Shown here piece by piece: positions 9,170-17,546 of a DNA stretch of 64,000 nt. Origin of the DNA: Azohydromonas caseinilytica (GTDB taxonomy: Bacteria; Pseudomonadota; Gammaproteobacteria; Burkholderiales; Burkholderiaceae_C); the NCBI RefSeq assembly GCF_012927045.1, contig NZ_JABBFW010000023.1, forward strand, positions 1-64,000, in the 5' to 3' direction. Position 1 is the stretch's first letter, and each line of letters opens with the position of its first letter. Both the position numbers and the translations under genes were made by a program. The notes beneath the pieces are model-generated. The model was not told where the DNA came from, did no database searches, and saw only the letters and a program-made list of their open reading frames with translations.

Positions 9170-9382
9170 TCAACGCCTGGCGCGGCTGCGCACCGAGGGA
9201 TAGCGAAATACCTTGCCGATCACCGCCCGGGCGTACAGATAACGGTGCAGGGCGGAATCGCCCAGGCGGTCCATATCCACCTGCCCGCTCGCGTCACAGG
9301 GAAAGGCACAGTCGTGGCGCGGATCGCTCAAGGGCTCGAAATGCAGCTCGTAACCGGTCTGCTCAAGGTCTGAATTGCTCAT
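9170..9382 (-). CDS. Small uncharacterised protein, paralogue of the protein at 7072-7302
   Basis: This 70-aa protein starts MSNSDLEQTGYELHFEP. The ATG at 9382 has a GGAGAG ribosome-binding site. It shares DLEQxGYEL, CAFPCDAxGQVDMDxLG, YLYARAVIGKxFR and the two cysteines with the gene at 7072-7302. The basic tail SVRSRARR is different. It converges on the amidase gene, ending 65 bases after it. The arrangement small gene, amidase, small gene, with both small genes on the opposite strand, looks like a duplication. Function unknown. Confidence 0.72.
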   Translation of the reverse strand: MSNSDLEQTGYELHFEPLSDPRHDCAFPCDASGQVDMDRLGDSALHRYLYARAVIGKVFRYPSVRSRARR

Positions 9383-9709
9383 GTGGTGCTCTCCTTGGCG
9401 CCTTTGCCATTCGACGGAATGTGCGATCTCAAATCCTTTCAAACAGTTCTTAGCATCGAGCGTGCCAGCGCCGCCTCAGGAAATTCATGGCCTGGGCCGG
9501 AAATAAAAATAGCCGCCGCAGCGGGTTTTCTGGACGAATTTACAAACCACGGGCCGGTCGGCGTCGGACGATGCCCGCGTTGGGCTCGATGAGCAGCGGA
9601 TGCGCGGTGGCGCCGGGCACGGCGGTCCTCACCGCCGCAGCGACGCCCGCGCCGTCGGCCTCCTGATGCCGGTCGCCGGGGTGGGTCCGGTTCCGCTCAA
9701 GGAGGCGAA
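9383..9709. other. Intergenic region, no gene seen
   Basis: This 327-base region lies between the start of the small minus-strand gene and the end of the FUSC gene. The part nearest 9420-9550 is less GC-rich (for example GGAAATAAAAATAGC) and probably contains the small gene's promoter. A GC-rich imperfect hairpin near 9600-9650 could help terminate the FUSC transcript, but it has no T-run. Reading frames here lack ribosome-binding sites and family resemblance. Confidence 0.45.
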
Positions 9710-11971
9710 TCAGCCGGGCGACCGGCCCGGTGCGCTGCCGTCCGGTCCGGCCAGCAAGGCCTGCCGTACCTGCTCGGCATCGGCGCGCAATTGCGCCGCC
9801 AGCCCCACCGCCAGCTCCAGGCGGCGCAGCGCCCAGGGATTGAGGTCCTGCTCCGGCAGGTCGGCCGGCAGGGCCGCCGTGGCGGCGTTGGCGGACGCCG
9901 CCGGCAGCGCCATCGGGGCCCCGGCCGCGAGCGTGGCGGCGATGCCCTCCGCGGCCTGCGCCAGAGGCGCGCGCAAGGCGGCGAGGTCCAGGCGCCCGCG
10001 GCGCAGCAGCAGCATGGTCTTGAGCGCGGTGAGCTGCGCCAGCAGCTGGTAGCCGTGGGCCAGCACCCGCTCCAGCGGCTCCAGCGGCGGGCGCACGGCG
10101 CGCGGCTCGGCCAGCGAGCGCTGCGTGGCCTGCACCAGCGCGGACAGGCTGTCATAGGCCTCGCGCCGCGCCAGCCGCCACTCCAGCTCGGGCTCGTCGT
10201 CCACGGCCTGCAGCTGGCCCAGCGCCAGCGCGATGCGCGCATGCCGCGCCTGGGCCTTGAGCACGCGCGTGATCAGCCCGGGCAGCTGCTGGCGCTCCCA
10301 GGACGGCAGCACGTAGGCGAAGGCCCAGGCCAGGCCCACGCCCAGCAGCGTGTCGGCCAGCCGCTCCACGATGTCGAACACCGGGCCGGCGCCCCCGCCA
10401 CCGTGCAGCAGGTAGGCCTGCACCAGGCCCAGCACCGTGGCGGCCACGGCCGTGGCGAGGTAGCGCCGCACGGCAAAGGCATGCGCCACCGCCTGCGCCA
10501 ACGTCAACGCCAGCAGCAGCAGCCAGGACGGCGGGTGTGCGGCCAGCAGCGCGCCCGCGAGCACGCAGCCCAGCGCCGTGCCGGCCACGCGGCTGTTGCG
10601 CCGCTCCAGCGTCTGGGCCAGGCTGCCGCGCAACACCACCACGATGGTCAGCAGCACCCAGTACTCGTGCGTGCCCCAGGGCAGCGCCTGCGCCAGCGCG
10701 TAGGCCGTGCCCACCGCCAGCGCGGCGCGGATGGCATGGCGCAGCGGCGGCGCGTCCCAGCGCCACAGCGCCAGGAAGGGCCGCCACGACCAGGCCGTGG
10801 GGCTGACGAACAGCTGCCAGGCCGCGCGCACCGCGGGCAGGTCGGGCTCGCGCTCGCCGCGGGCCAGCGCCCGCGCCCGCGCCACCTCGTCGGCCACGTG
10901 GCGCACGCGGTTGGCCAGGCTGCGCGCCAGGTGCGTGGCGGGCTGGCCCGGGTGCGCCAGGGCGTGGATCTGGTCCCACGGCAGGCGGCGCAGGCGCTCG
11001 CGGCGCTTCTCGCCGGCCGTGGGGGGCTGGTCGATGAGCAGCGCATCGGCCAGCGCCTCGGCCTGCGCGGCGGCCGCTTCCAGCACCGTGCGCAGTCCCG
11101 CCAGCACCGGCGCATGCTCGGCCCGGGACTGCAGCGGCTCCAGGTCCAGCTCGCAGGCCAGCAGGTGGTCGCGCAGCTCCAGGCCATGCAGCAGCAGGGC
11201 GGCCAACCGCTGCCGTTGCGGCGTGCGCGGTGACTCCAGCACCACGTCGCGCGCGGCCTGCAACCGGTCGGTCAGCGCGGCCTGGTTCCGCAGCAGCGGA
11301 CCCAGCGCAGCCTGCGCCGGCGTATCGCCCTGGGCCGGCGTGAAGCGCGTGGCCTGCAGCCGCATCAGCCCGGCCAGGGCCAGCCAGGCATCGGCCAGCA
11401 TCTGGCGGCGGTAGCGCCGGTTCAGCAGCGCATTGGCCGCCGTGGCCCACAGCAGGTAGAGCCCGGCGCCCAGGGCGAAACACGCCGCCGTCCGCAGCCC
11501 CGTGCCGTCGTCCGCATGCCGCGGCACCGCCATGGCGAACACCGCGGCGAAGGTGACCGACATGGTGATGGGCAGCCCGCGCTTGCCCCAGGCGCCGGCC
11601 AGGAAGGCCAGGAAGGTCGCGGGCACCAGCAGCAGGCCGCGCAGCAGCGGCGCGTCCTGCAGCGCGTGGATGGCCCAGAACAGCGGCAGGCCGAACAGCG
11701 CCGCCGGCAGCAGCTGCCAGAACTTGCCGCGCTGCGGCGCGGGATGGTCCGGCGGGATGCAGACGATGGCGCCCACCGAGGCCACCGAGCCCGCCGCCGC
11801 GCCCAGCCACCAGTGCACGCCGCTGGAGACCAGCAGCAGCCCCAGCGCGGCCGACAGGCCGTTGCTCACATGGGCGCTCAGGGCCACGCGCAGCGCCTGC
11901 CGGGCGCGCGCGTCGGCCGGCTGCAGGCGCAACCACCCGGGACGGCGCATCGGGCCTCGGGCCTGCGTCAT
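9710..11971 (-). CDS. FUSC-family inner-membrane transporter (AaeB/YccS-like)
   Basis: This 753-aa protein has two blocks of about six hydrophobic helices (about residues 30-190 and 410-570), each followed by a helical cytoplasmic domain, the FUSC/aromatic-acid-exporter layout. The second block begins RHAIRAALAVGTAYALAQAL and includes HEYWVLLTIVVVLRGSLAQT, a segment typical of the family. The ATG at 11971 overlaps the TGA of the upstream YbhB-like gene (ATGA), which decides the start and shows translational coupling. Members export aromatic carboxylic acids or affect envelope stress. The nearby fumarylpyruvate hydrolase, divergently transcribed, fits an aromatic-acid link, but that is inference. 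Confidence 0.85.
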   Translation of the reverse strand: MTQARGPMRRPGWLRLQPADARARQALRVALSAHVSNGLSAALGLLLVSSGVHWWLGAAAGSVASVGAIVCIPPDHPAPQRGKFWQLLPAALFGLPLFWAIHALQDAPLLRGLLLVPATFLAFLAGAWGKRGLPITMSVTFAAVFAMAVPRHADDGTGLRTAACFALGAGLYLLWATAANALLNRRYRRQMLADAWLALAGLMRLQATRFTPAQGDTPAQAALGPLLRNQAALTDRLQAARDVVLESPRTPQRQRLAALLLHGLELRDHLLACELDLEPLQSRAEHAPVLAGLRTVLEAAAAQAEALADALLIDQPPTAGEKRRERLRRLPWDQIHALAHPGQPATHLARSLANRVRHVADEVARARALARGEREPDLPAVRAAWQLFVSPTAWSWRPFLALWRWDAPPLRHAIRAALAVGTAYALAQALPWGTHEYWVLLTIVVVLRGSLAQTLERRNSRVAGTALGCVLAGALLAAHPPSWLLLLALTLAQAVAHAFAVRRYLATAVAATVLGLVQAYLLHGGGGAGPVFDIVERLADTLLGVGLAWAFAYVLPSWERQQLPGLITRVLKAQARHARIALALGQLQAVDDEPELEWRLARREAYDSLSALVQATQRSLAEPRAVRPPLEPLERVLAHGYQLLAQLTALKTMLLLRRGRLDLAALRAPLAQAAEGIAATLAAGAPMALPAASANAATAALPADLPEQDLNPWALRRLELAVGLAAQLRADAEQVRQALLAGPDGSAPGRSPG

Positions 11972-12441
11972 GGACGGGCGCCGCCCCGCTTCTGGTAGGT
12001 GCCCACCAGCTCGGCCTGTGCCAGCACATGGCCGCGCATCGCCGCCTCCAGCGCGGCCTTGGTGGGCGGCGCCAGCGGCGGCAGCACGGCATCGAGCGCG
12101 TAGAGCTTGAAGAAGTAGCGGTGGCGGCCGATGGGCGGGCAGGGGCCGCCGTAGCCCGGGCGCTGCCAGTCGTTGTGCCCGTCCAGCGCGCCCTGCGGCG
12201 TGGCGCCGCCCTCGGGCAGGCCGGCGAGGTCGGGCGGGATGTTGTAGAGCACCCAGTGCACCCAGGTGCGCTGCGGCCGGGCCGGATCGGGCGCGTCCGG
12301 ATCGTCCACCACCAGCGCGAGGCTGCGCGTGCCCTCGGGCACCCCCTGCCACGACAGCGGCGGCGCGCGGTCGGACCCTTCGCAAGTGTGGACGGACGGG
12401 ATCTCGCCCTGCGGCGTGAAGGCGGTGGAGCTCAGTTGCAT
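11968..12441 (-). CDS. YbhB/YbcL family (PEBP-like) protein
   Basis: This 157-aa protein belongs to the bacterial phosphatidylethanolamine-binding-protein fold. It shows DRAPPLSWQGVPEGTRSLAL, VVDDPDAPDP, WVHWVLYNIP and YFFKLYALDAVL, the standard PEBP blocks including the anion-pocket DDPDAP and the HW segment. No signal peptide is visible. Bacterial members are mostly of unknown function. It is translationally coupled to the FUSC transporter gene and divergent from the fumarylpyruvate hydrolase gene, with 126 bases between the starts. Confidence 0.88.
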   Translation of the reverse strand: MQLSSTAFTPQGEIPSVHTCEGSDRAPPLSWQGVPEGTRSLALVVDDPDAPDPARPQRTWVHWVLYNIPPDLAGLPEGGATPQGALDGHNDWQRPGYGGPCPPIGRHRYFFKLYALDAVLPPLAPPTKAALEAAMRGHVLAQAELVGTYQKRGGARP

Positions 12442-12567
12442 GCACGTCTCCGGTGAACGAGGCGGCGCGAAGGCGCCGGCCGCTCACGGGCACAAGCCGT
12501 GCCGCCCCGGCGCCGGCTACGCTGCGGGCCGGGCCCTTGGCCTTTGATTACCTTGCAAGGAGACCGC

Positions 12568-13269
12568 ATGAGCGATTTCGTCATTCCGCCTCCGGCCACG
12601 CCCTCCGTGGCCGTGGCCGGCAGCAGCGCGCGCTTCCCCATCCGGCGCGTGTTCTGCGTGGGCCGCAACTACGCGGCGCACGCGCGCGAGATGGGCAACG
12701 ACCCCAACCGCGAGCCGCCCTTCTTCTTCATGAAACCCGCCGACGCGGTGGTGCCGGCCGACGGCGAGGTGCCCTACCCCACGCTCACCGACAACCTGCA
12801 CCACGAGGTCGAGCTGGTGGTGGCGCTGGGCGGCGGCGGCAGCCGCGTGGCGCCGGAAGACGCGCTGGCCCTGGTGTGGGGCTACGGCGTGGGCGTGGAC
12901 CTCACCCGGCGCGACTTGCAGGACGTGGCCAAGAAGATGAGCCGGCCCTGGGACTGGGCCAAGGGTTTCGATGCGTCCGCACCCTGCAGCCCGCTGCAGC
13001 CGGTGGACGCGGTCGGCCACCCCGAGGCCGGGCGCGTGTGGCTGCAGGTCAACGGCGAGCTGCGCCAGCAGGGCGACCTGACGGAACTGATCTGGCCGGT
13101 GCCGGACATCATCAGCCACGTCTCGCGGGCCGTGGCGCTGCAGCCCGGCGACCTGATCTTCACCGGCACGCCCGCCGGCGTCGGCGCCCTGCAGCCCGGC
13201 GACCGCGTGCAGGGCGGCGTGGCCGGCGTGGCCGCCTTCGATTTCACGATGGGGCCGCGCCCGGCTTGA
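12568..13269 (+). CDS. nagK: Fumarylpyruvate hydrolase (FAH family)
   Basis: This 233-aa enzyme would cleave fumarylpyruvate to fumarate and pyruvate, the last step of the gentisate route. It has the fumarylacetoacetase-family blocks VFCVGRNYAAHAREMG, the metal-binding segment HHEVELVVALG (Glu ligands), GVDLTRRDLQ, and GDLIFTGTPAGVGAL. The start MSDFVIPPPATP is preceded by AAGGAGACCGC, which rules out the longer frame. Gentisate dioxygenase and maleylpyruvate isomerase genes are not beside it, so it acts with distant genes or on a related acylpyruvate. Confidence 0.85.
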   Translation: MSDFVIPPPATPSVAVAGSSARFPIRRVFCVGRNYAAHAREMGNDPNREPPFFFMKPADAVVPADGEVPYPTLTDNLHHEVELVVALGGGGSRVAPEDALALVWGYGVGVDLTRRDLQDVAKKMSRPWDWAKGFDASAPCSPLQPVDAVGHPEAGRVWLQVNGELRQQGDLTELIWPVPDIISHVSRAVALQPGDLIFTGTPAGVGALQPGDRVQGGVAGVAAFDFTMGPRPA

Positions 13270-13858
13270 TTCCCGGCCCACCGGCTATCCGGGCGCGCGT
13301 CCCGGCCCCTGGCGACGCGCGTCCGATTTGCTTATTCAATTGCCGGGAAATTGGTTGCGCTGATCAACGTAGCGAGCGCTAACTCAGTAACGGCGGGCGC
13401 ATAAACACCTGCGCGGACTAATGTGTCAGATGTTTTCAATCGCCAAGCATTGTCATCATGCTGCACCGCAGCACGAATTCATATCTATCATCTCGACCGG
13501 CACTCCAAGCGACTCGCCTGCGCGCTTCAAATCCGCGCAGTGAGTATTCTCGTTTCAATCATATTTTGTATCATGTTTGCATCCAGACGAAAGCGAAGTA
13601 GACGGCCCCTTCCGCTGTTGGCACGATGCATTCCCGGTCGACGCGCCCCCTGAGCGCGGCACATTCCGGCAAAAACCCTCCGAATTCCTGAGGATTTTTT
13701 GAGACCAGGGCTTTGCCGCCCCGGTCGAGAGATATCCAAATCGTTGCCGTGCGTCGGTGCCCTGCCGACGCTTGAGCCCGAATCAGAACTCGCCCCCATA
13801 ACCCGGCCGTAATGGCTTGGCGCTGGGATGCCTTTTGTGTCTGTTTTTTATAGACATC
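13270..13858. other. 589-base intergenic region, relatively AT-rich, with a hairpin
   Basis: Base composition drops noticeably from about 13330 to 13600 (for example CATATTTTGTATCATG) compared with the rest of the window. Near 13701-13724 the words GACCAGGGC and GCCCCGGTC can pair with one mismatch. This hairpin lies about 135 bases before the lipoprotein start and could be a terminator or leader element. Short reading frames here are not convincing. The low GC suggests imported or regulatory DNA. Confidence 0.45.
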
Positions 13859-14536
13859 ATGAAGCCCTTAAACCAGCATTCCCGTATCGCCCTGATTTCG
13901 TCACTGATGGCGACCGTTTTCCTGGCCAGCGCCTGTGGCGGTGGCCAGGAAAACGAAAATGTCCCCAGCGGCACCGCAAATTCCACCGAATCTGCTCAGG
14001 ATATTTCCCCCACGTCACAAGGAACCTGGCAGCGAATTGCCGGCGAATGGAGCTACTTCAAACTCGGCAGCCGCAGTTTCGTGCGCTACGGCGCGGGCTC
14101 GCAGTGGGTCGGCCGCTATGTCGAGGCCGGCTCGGCGCAGTGCGCCAATGATTTCTTCGGCTCCGACCCGGCGCCCGGCGTGACCAAGAGCTGCGAGGTC
14201 TATGTCGAGGGCAGCGCCCCGGCGCCCGCGCCGGCTCCCGCCCCCGCGCCGGCTCCCGCACCGGCCCCTGCGCCGGCACCGGCGCCCGTGCCGGCGGGCT
14301 CGGCGCAGCTGAGCTGGAGCGCGCCCTCGGGCAGCGTGGCCGGCTACCGCGTCTACTACGGCACGTCCTCGGGCAGCTACCTGCAGGCCAAGGGCAGCGG
14401 CCTGTACGTCACCAACACCAGTTTCACCGTGCCCTCGCTCAACAGCGGTACGACCTATTACTTCGCCGTCACGGCCGTGGACGCCTCGGGCGCCGAAAGT
14501 ACCTATTCGGGCGAGGCATCGAAGGCGATTCCCTGA
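13859..14536 (+). CDS. Predicted exported lipoprotein with Ala-Pro repeat linker and fibronectin type III domain
   Basis: This 225-aa protein starts MKPLNQHSRIALISSLM and has a signal peptide ending LASAC with Cys26, a slightly weak lipobox followed by a Gly-rich stretch. A small domain (about residues 45-115, with a Cys at each end) precedes an uninterrupted Ala-Pro dipeptide repeat (about 117-147), encoded near 14213-14300. A single fibronectin type III domain follows, with QLSWSAPSGSVAGYRVYYGT and TYYFAVTAVDASGAES. It should be tethered to the envelope with the FnIII domain extended. It lies 54 bases before the beta-helix protein gene and is probably in one operon with it. Its partner is unknown. 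Confidence 0.78.
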   Translation: MKPLNQHSRIALISSLMATVFLASACGGGQENENVPSGTANSTESAQDISPTSQGTWQRIAGEWSYFKLGSRSFVRYGAGSQWVGRYVEAGSAQCANDFFGSDPAPGVTKSCEVYVEGSAPAPAPAPAPAPAPAPAPAPAPAPVPAGSAQLSWSAPSGSVAGYRVYYGTSSGSYLQAKGSGLYVTNTSFTVPSLNSGTTYYFAVTAVDASGAESTYSGEASKAIP

Positions 14537-14590
14537 ACCATCATCCGGATCACGGGTTGACGCACATCACGGTCTGAGAAAAGGCACGCA

Positions 14591-15931
14591 ATGAACACCA
14601 AACAAGTCTTCCGTTGGCTGGCGCTCACCGCCACCCTGCTGCCGGCGCTGGCCAGCGCCGCCACTTATTACGTGCGCCCGGGCGCCAGCGGCGATAACTC
14701 CGGCAAGGACTGGGCCAACGCCTTCCCCACCCTGCCGGCCAATCTCACGCGCGGCGACACCTACTACATCGCCGGCGGCCTGTACGCGGCGCGCACCTTC
14801 AACACGCCCACCAGCGGCAGCGCCACCATCACCATCAGGAAGGCCACCCCGGCCGACCACGGCACCAGCACCGGCTGGAGCGACGGCTACGGCACCAGCC
14901 AGGCGGTGTTCGGCGGCGGGCTGAACTTCACGACCTCGAACTGGGTCATCGACGGCCAGACCGGCGGCGGCGCGGCCAACGGCTGGAAGGGCAACTTCGG
15001 CATCAAGATCGTCGAGCGCGGCGACGGCAACGCGCTGCTCAAGGTGGGCTACAACAGCCAGGCCGACAACGTCACCATCCGCCACGTCGATCTAGTGGGC
15101 AAGGGCAGCGTCAGCAACTCCGGCGGCTCCTACTCCAACGACGGCCTGGCCGTGTACGGCGACGCCAACGTGACGCTGTCCTACTTCCGCATGACCGGCA
15201 TCGGCCGCTGCCCGCTGTTCGTCAGCCCGCGCAACCTGGTCGTCGAGCACGGCTGGATCGAGTCCTACAACGGCTCGGGCGCCGTGCACTCCGAGGTCGC
15301 CAGCATCTGGGGCTTCTCCGGCGCCGTGGGCGACGTGACCTTCCGCCACAACCTGGTCACCGACATCCGCAGCACCGGCGGCCTGATGTGGGACAACTCC
15401 TCCAACCCCGACGCCAAGCTGCTGGTCTACGGCAACGTGTTCTACCGCCCGGCCGGCGCGAACTGGGAGCGTGCCAACGGGGTCATCGGCGGCTGGACCG
15501 GCAACAGCGGCGAAGAGTTCCACAACGCCAAGGTCTACAACAACGCCTTCATCAACGTGGACCAGGCCAGCCTGAGCACGCTGCCGCGCGTGGCCTCCAA
15601 CAACGAGGCCTACAACAACATCTTCTACAACAGCAGCAGCCCCAGCTTCTCGCGCTTCGCCCGCCACGACTACAACCACTTCGTCAATTCGGGCAGCGTG
15701 CAGGGCGAGTCGCGCGGCACCACGGCCACCGACAACCCCTTCGTGGACATCGCCAACCTGGACTTCCGCCTCAAGCGCGGCACCAGCGCCGGCATGCCGC
15801 TGTCCGCACCCTTCAACATCGACGCGATGGGCAATGCCCGCGGCGCGGACGGCACCTTCGAGCGCGGCGCCTTCGAGTACGAGACCGGCGCGATCTCCGT
15901 GTCGGCGCCCACCAACCTGCGCGCCCAGTAA
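14591..15931 (+). CDS. Secreted right-handed parallel beta-helix protein
   Basis: This 446-aa protein has a cleavable signal peptide (MNTKQVFRWLALTATLLPALASAA). It opens with TYYVRPGASGDNSGKDWANAF, typical of extracellular beta-helix polysaccharide-binding or lyase-like proteins. Asn- and Val-rich coils follow (NVTIRHVDLVGKG, VTLSYFRMTG, VTFRHNLVTDIRS, AYNNIFYNSSS), ending with GTFERGAFEYE. The last residues, SAPTNLRAQ, match the first strand of a fibronectin III domain that is then absent. An AAAGG ribosome-binding site precedes the ATG. A strong terminator follows at 15984. No catalytic residues can be assigned; a role in extracellular polysaccharide handling or adhesion is possible. Confidence 0.8.
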   Translation: MNTKQVFRWLALTATLLPALASAATYYVRPGASGDNSGKDWANAFPTLPANLTRGDTYYIAGGLYAARTFNTPTSGSATITIRKATPADHGTSTGWSDGYGTSQAVFGGGLNFTTSNWVIDGQTGGGAANGWKGNFGIKIVERGDGNALLKVGYNSQADNVTIRHVDLVGKGSVSNSGGSYSNDGLAVYGDANVTLSYFRMTGIGRCPLFVSPRNLVVEHGWIESYNGSGAVHSEVASIWGFSGAVGDVTFRHNLVTDIRSTGGLMWDNSSNPDAKLLVYGNVFYRPAGANWERANGVIGGWTGNSGEEFHNAKVYNNAFINVDQASLSTLPRVASNNEAYNNIFYNSSSPSFSRFARHDYNHFVNSGSVQGESRGTTATDNPFVDIANLDFRLKRGTSAGMPLSAPFNIDAMGNARGADGTFERGAFEYETGAISVSAPTNLRAQ

Positions 15932-15983
15932 ACGCCGGCGGCACGCTCTCTTCCCTTTTCCAGGCGGCACGGGCGCCTTTCAG

Positions 15984-16007
15984 GGCGGCCTCGGGCCGCC
16001 TTTTTTT
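15984..16007 (+). terminator. Rho-independent terminator after the beta-helix gene
   Basis: Perfect 7-bp arms GGCGGCC (15984-15990) and GGCCGCC (15994-16000) enclose the loop TCG and are followed by seven T (16001-16007). It lies 53 bases after the stop of the beta-helix gene and should end the 13859-15931 transcript. Confidence 0.9.
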
Positions 16008-16209
16008 GCCCGACCGGCGTGCCGGCCCAGGCTCTGCCGCAGACGATCCGCCGGCGCTGGAGAAAAGGATTGGTCAGCCTGGCTGGACAACGGTTCCAGC
16101 GAGTGCCGATGTTGTCCAGCTCCCCTGAACAATCCACGGTCCTGGACGACAGGGCCCCGGCAGGGCCGGCCCGTTCGGGCGTCCGCCGCAAAACGGCCTC
16201 AGGCCAGGT

Positions 16210-17406
16210 TCAAGCCGCTTCCAGCTTGAACTCGTCCACCACGCCCTGCAGGGCCTGGGCCTGGGCGGCGAGCGCGGCGGTGGCGGCGCCGGCCTGCTGC
16301 ACCAGCGCGGCGTTCTCCTGCGTCGCCCGGTCCATGTGCGAGACGGCCTGGTTGACCTGCTCGATGCCCGAGCTCTGCTCCACCAGCGCGGCCGAGATCT
16401 CGCCCAGGATCACGTTGACGCGCTGCACCGCCTGCACGATGTCGCGCATCGTGCCGCCGGCCTGCCGCACCAGCGCCGAGCCGCTGTCCACGTGCTCGAC
16501 GGCATCGGTGATGAGGCCCTTGATCTCCTTGGCCGCCTGCGAGCTGCGCTGCGCCAGGTGCCGCACCTCGCCGGCCACGACCGCGAAGCCGCGGCCCTGC
16601 TCGCCGGCGCGCGCCGCCTCCACCGCGGCGTTGAGCGCCAGGATGTTGGTCTGGAAGGCGATGCCCTCGATCACGTCGATGATGTCCGACACCTTCCTGG
16701 AGCTGGTGTTGATGGCGTCCATCGTCCCCACCACCCGCTCCATCACCACCCCGCCCTGCTCGGCCACCTGCGAGGCCTGCGCCGCCAGCCCGGTGCCGGA
16801 GCGCGCGCGCTCGGCGTTCTGCTTCACGGTGTCGGTGAGCTGCATCATGCTGGCGGCCGTCTGCTGCAGCGAGGCGGCCTGCTGCCCGGTGCGCCGCGAC
16901 AGGTCGCCGTTGCCGCCGTCGATCTGCCGCGAGGCCGTGGCGATGGTGTCGGTGGAGCGCTTGATGCGCGTCACCAGGTCGGTGAGCGTGTCCTCCATGT
17001 GGCCCAGTGCGCCCAGCAGCCGCCCGAATTCGCCGCCCTGCTCGGTCCTGAACTCCTGGCTCAGGTCCCCGGCCGCCACGGTCTCGGCGATGTGGACGGC
17101 CTGGTCCAGCGGCTGCGTGATGGCGCGCACCAGCACGAAGGCGCAGCCCACGCCCAGCACCAGCCCGACGCCGGCCAGCACGGCCATCCAGCGGCTGGCG
17201 CCTTGCACCTCCTGCTCGATGGCAAGGTCCGCCGCGGTCGCCACCGCCGACCCGGCGGGCCGCTCCTGCGCCTGGCGCTGCCGGTGCAGCCGGCCGACGT
17301 CCTGCAGCGCACTGATACCCAGCGCGGCCAGTGCCAACATGAACAGCAGCACCGAGGCAAAGCCAAGGGACAGCACGGTGCGGGTCTTGAGCTGGTTGAG
17401 GAACAA
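16210..17406 (-). CDS. Methyl-accepting chemotaxis protein with a vestigial periplasmic domain
   Basis: This 398-aa chemoreceptor has two transmembrane segments (about residues 10-34 and 76-98), a HAMP domain (about 98-150) and a full signalling domain. The kinase-contact tip [20 protein letters not shown] followed by [18 protein letters not shown] is intact. Only about 40 residues lie between the membrane helices, whereas relatives in this group have about 150. The start was set at a TTG (17406) because GGAG lies five bases upstream and the protein then begins with the family's FLNQLKTRT; a GTG at 17439 without a good ribosome-binding site is the alternative. It lies downstream of the SulP gene on the same strand. 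Confidence 0.88.
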   Translation of the reverse strand: MFLNQLKTRTVLSLGFASVLLFMLALAALGISALQDVGRLHRQRQAQERPAGSAVATAADLAIEQEVQGASRWMAVLAGVGLVLGVGCAFVLVRAITQPLDQAVHIAETVAAGDLSQEFRTEQGGEFGRLLGALGHMEDTLTDLVTRIKRSTDTIATASRQIDGGNGDLSRRTGQQAASLQQTAASMMQLTDTVKQNAERARSGTGLAAQASQVAEQGGVVMERVVGTMDAINTSSRKVSDIIDVIEGIAFQTNILALNAAVEAARAGEQGRGFAVVAGEVRHLAQRSSQAAKEIKGLITDAVEHVDSGSALVRQAGGTMRDIVQAVQRVNVILGEISAALVEQSSGIEQVNQAVSHMDRATQENAALVQQAGAATAALAAQAQALQGVVDEFKLEAA

Positions 17407-17546
17407 GGCGTCTCCTTTTTTCTTAATGGAAGCTGACACCTTTCATCGGCCTTACAGGCTGCTTATTGAGACCACTCAAAGGCCGGCTCCCACTCGCTGG
17501 GAAATTCACGGGCCTTGACGCGCCGGCGCGGCGAATGCGCCCCGGC

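Noticed and set aside
9600-10052. Plus-strand 150-codon frame overlapping the end of the FUSC gene
   Set aside because: Low-complexity Ala/Arg/Ser product, antisense to a membrane-protein gene end, with no ribosome-binding site.
13690-13740. Possible c-di-GMP (GEMM-like) riboswitch before the FnIII lipoprotein
   Set aside because: One hairpin and a GGCAAAGCC word on the minus strand are present, but the two-stem GEMM arrangement and its conserved loops are not, and the strand is wrong for the downstream gene.
17404-17439. GTG at 17439 as chemoreceptor start
   Set aside because: The in-frame TTG at 17406 has GGAG at good spacing and gives the standard family N terminus; kept only as an alternative.
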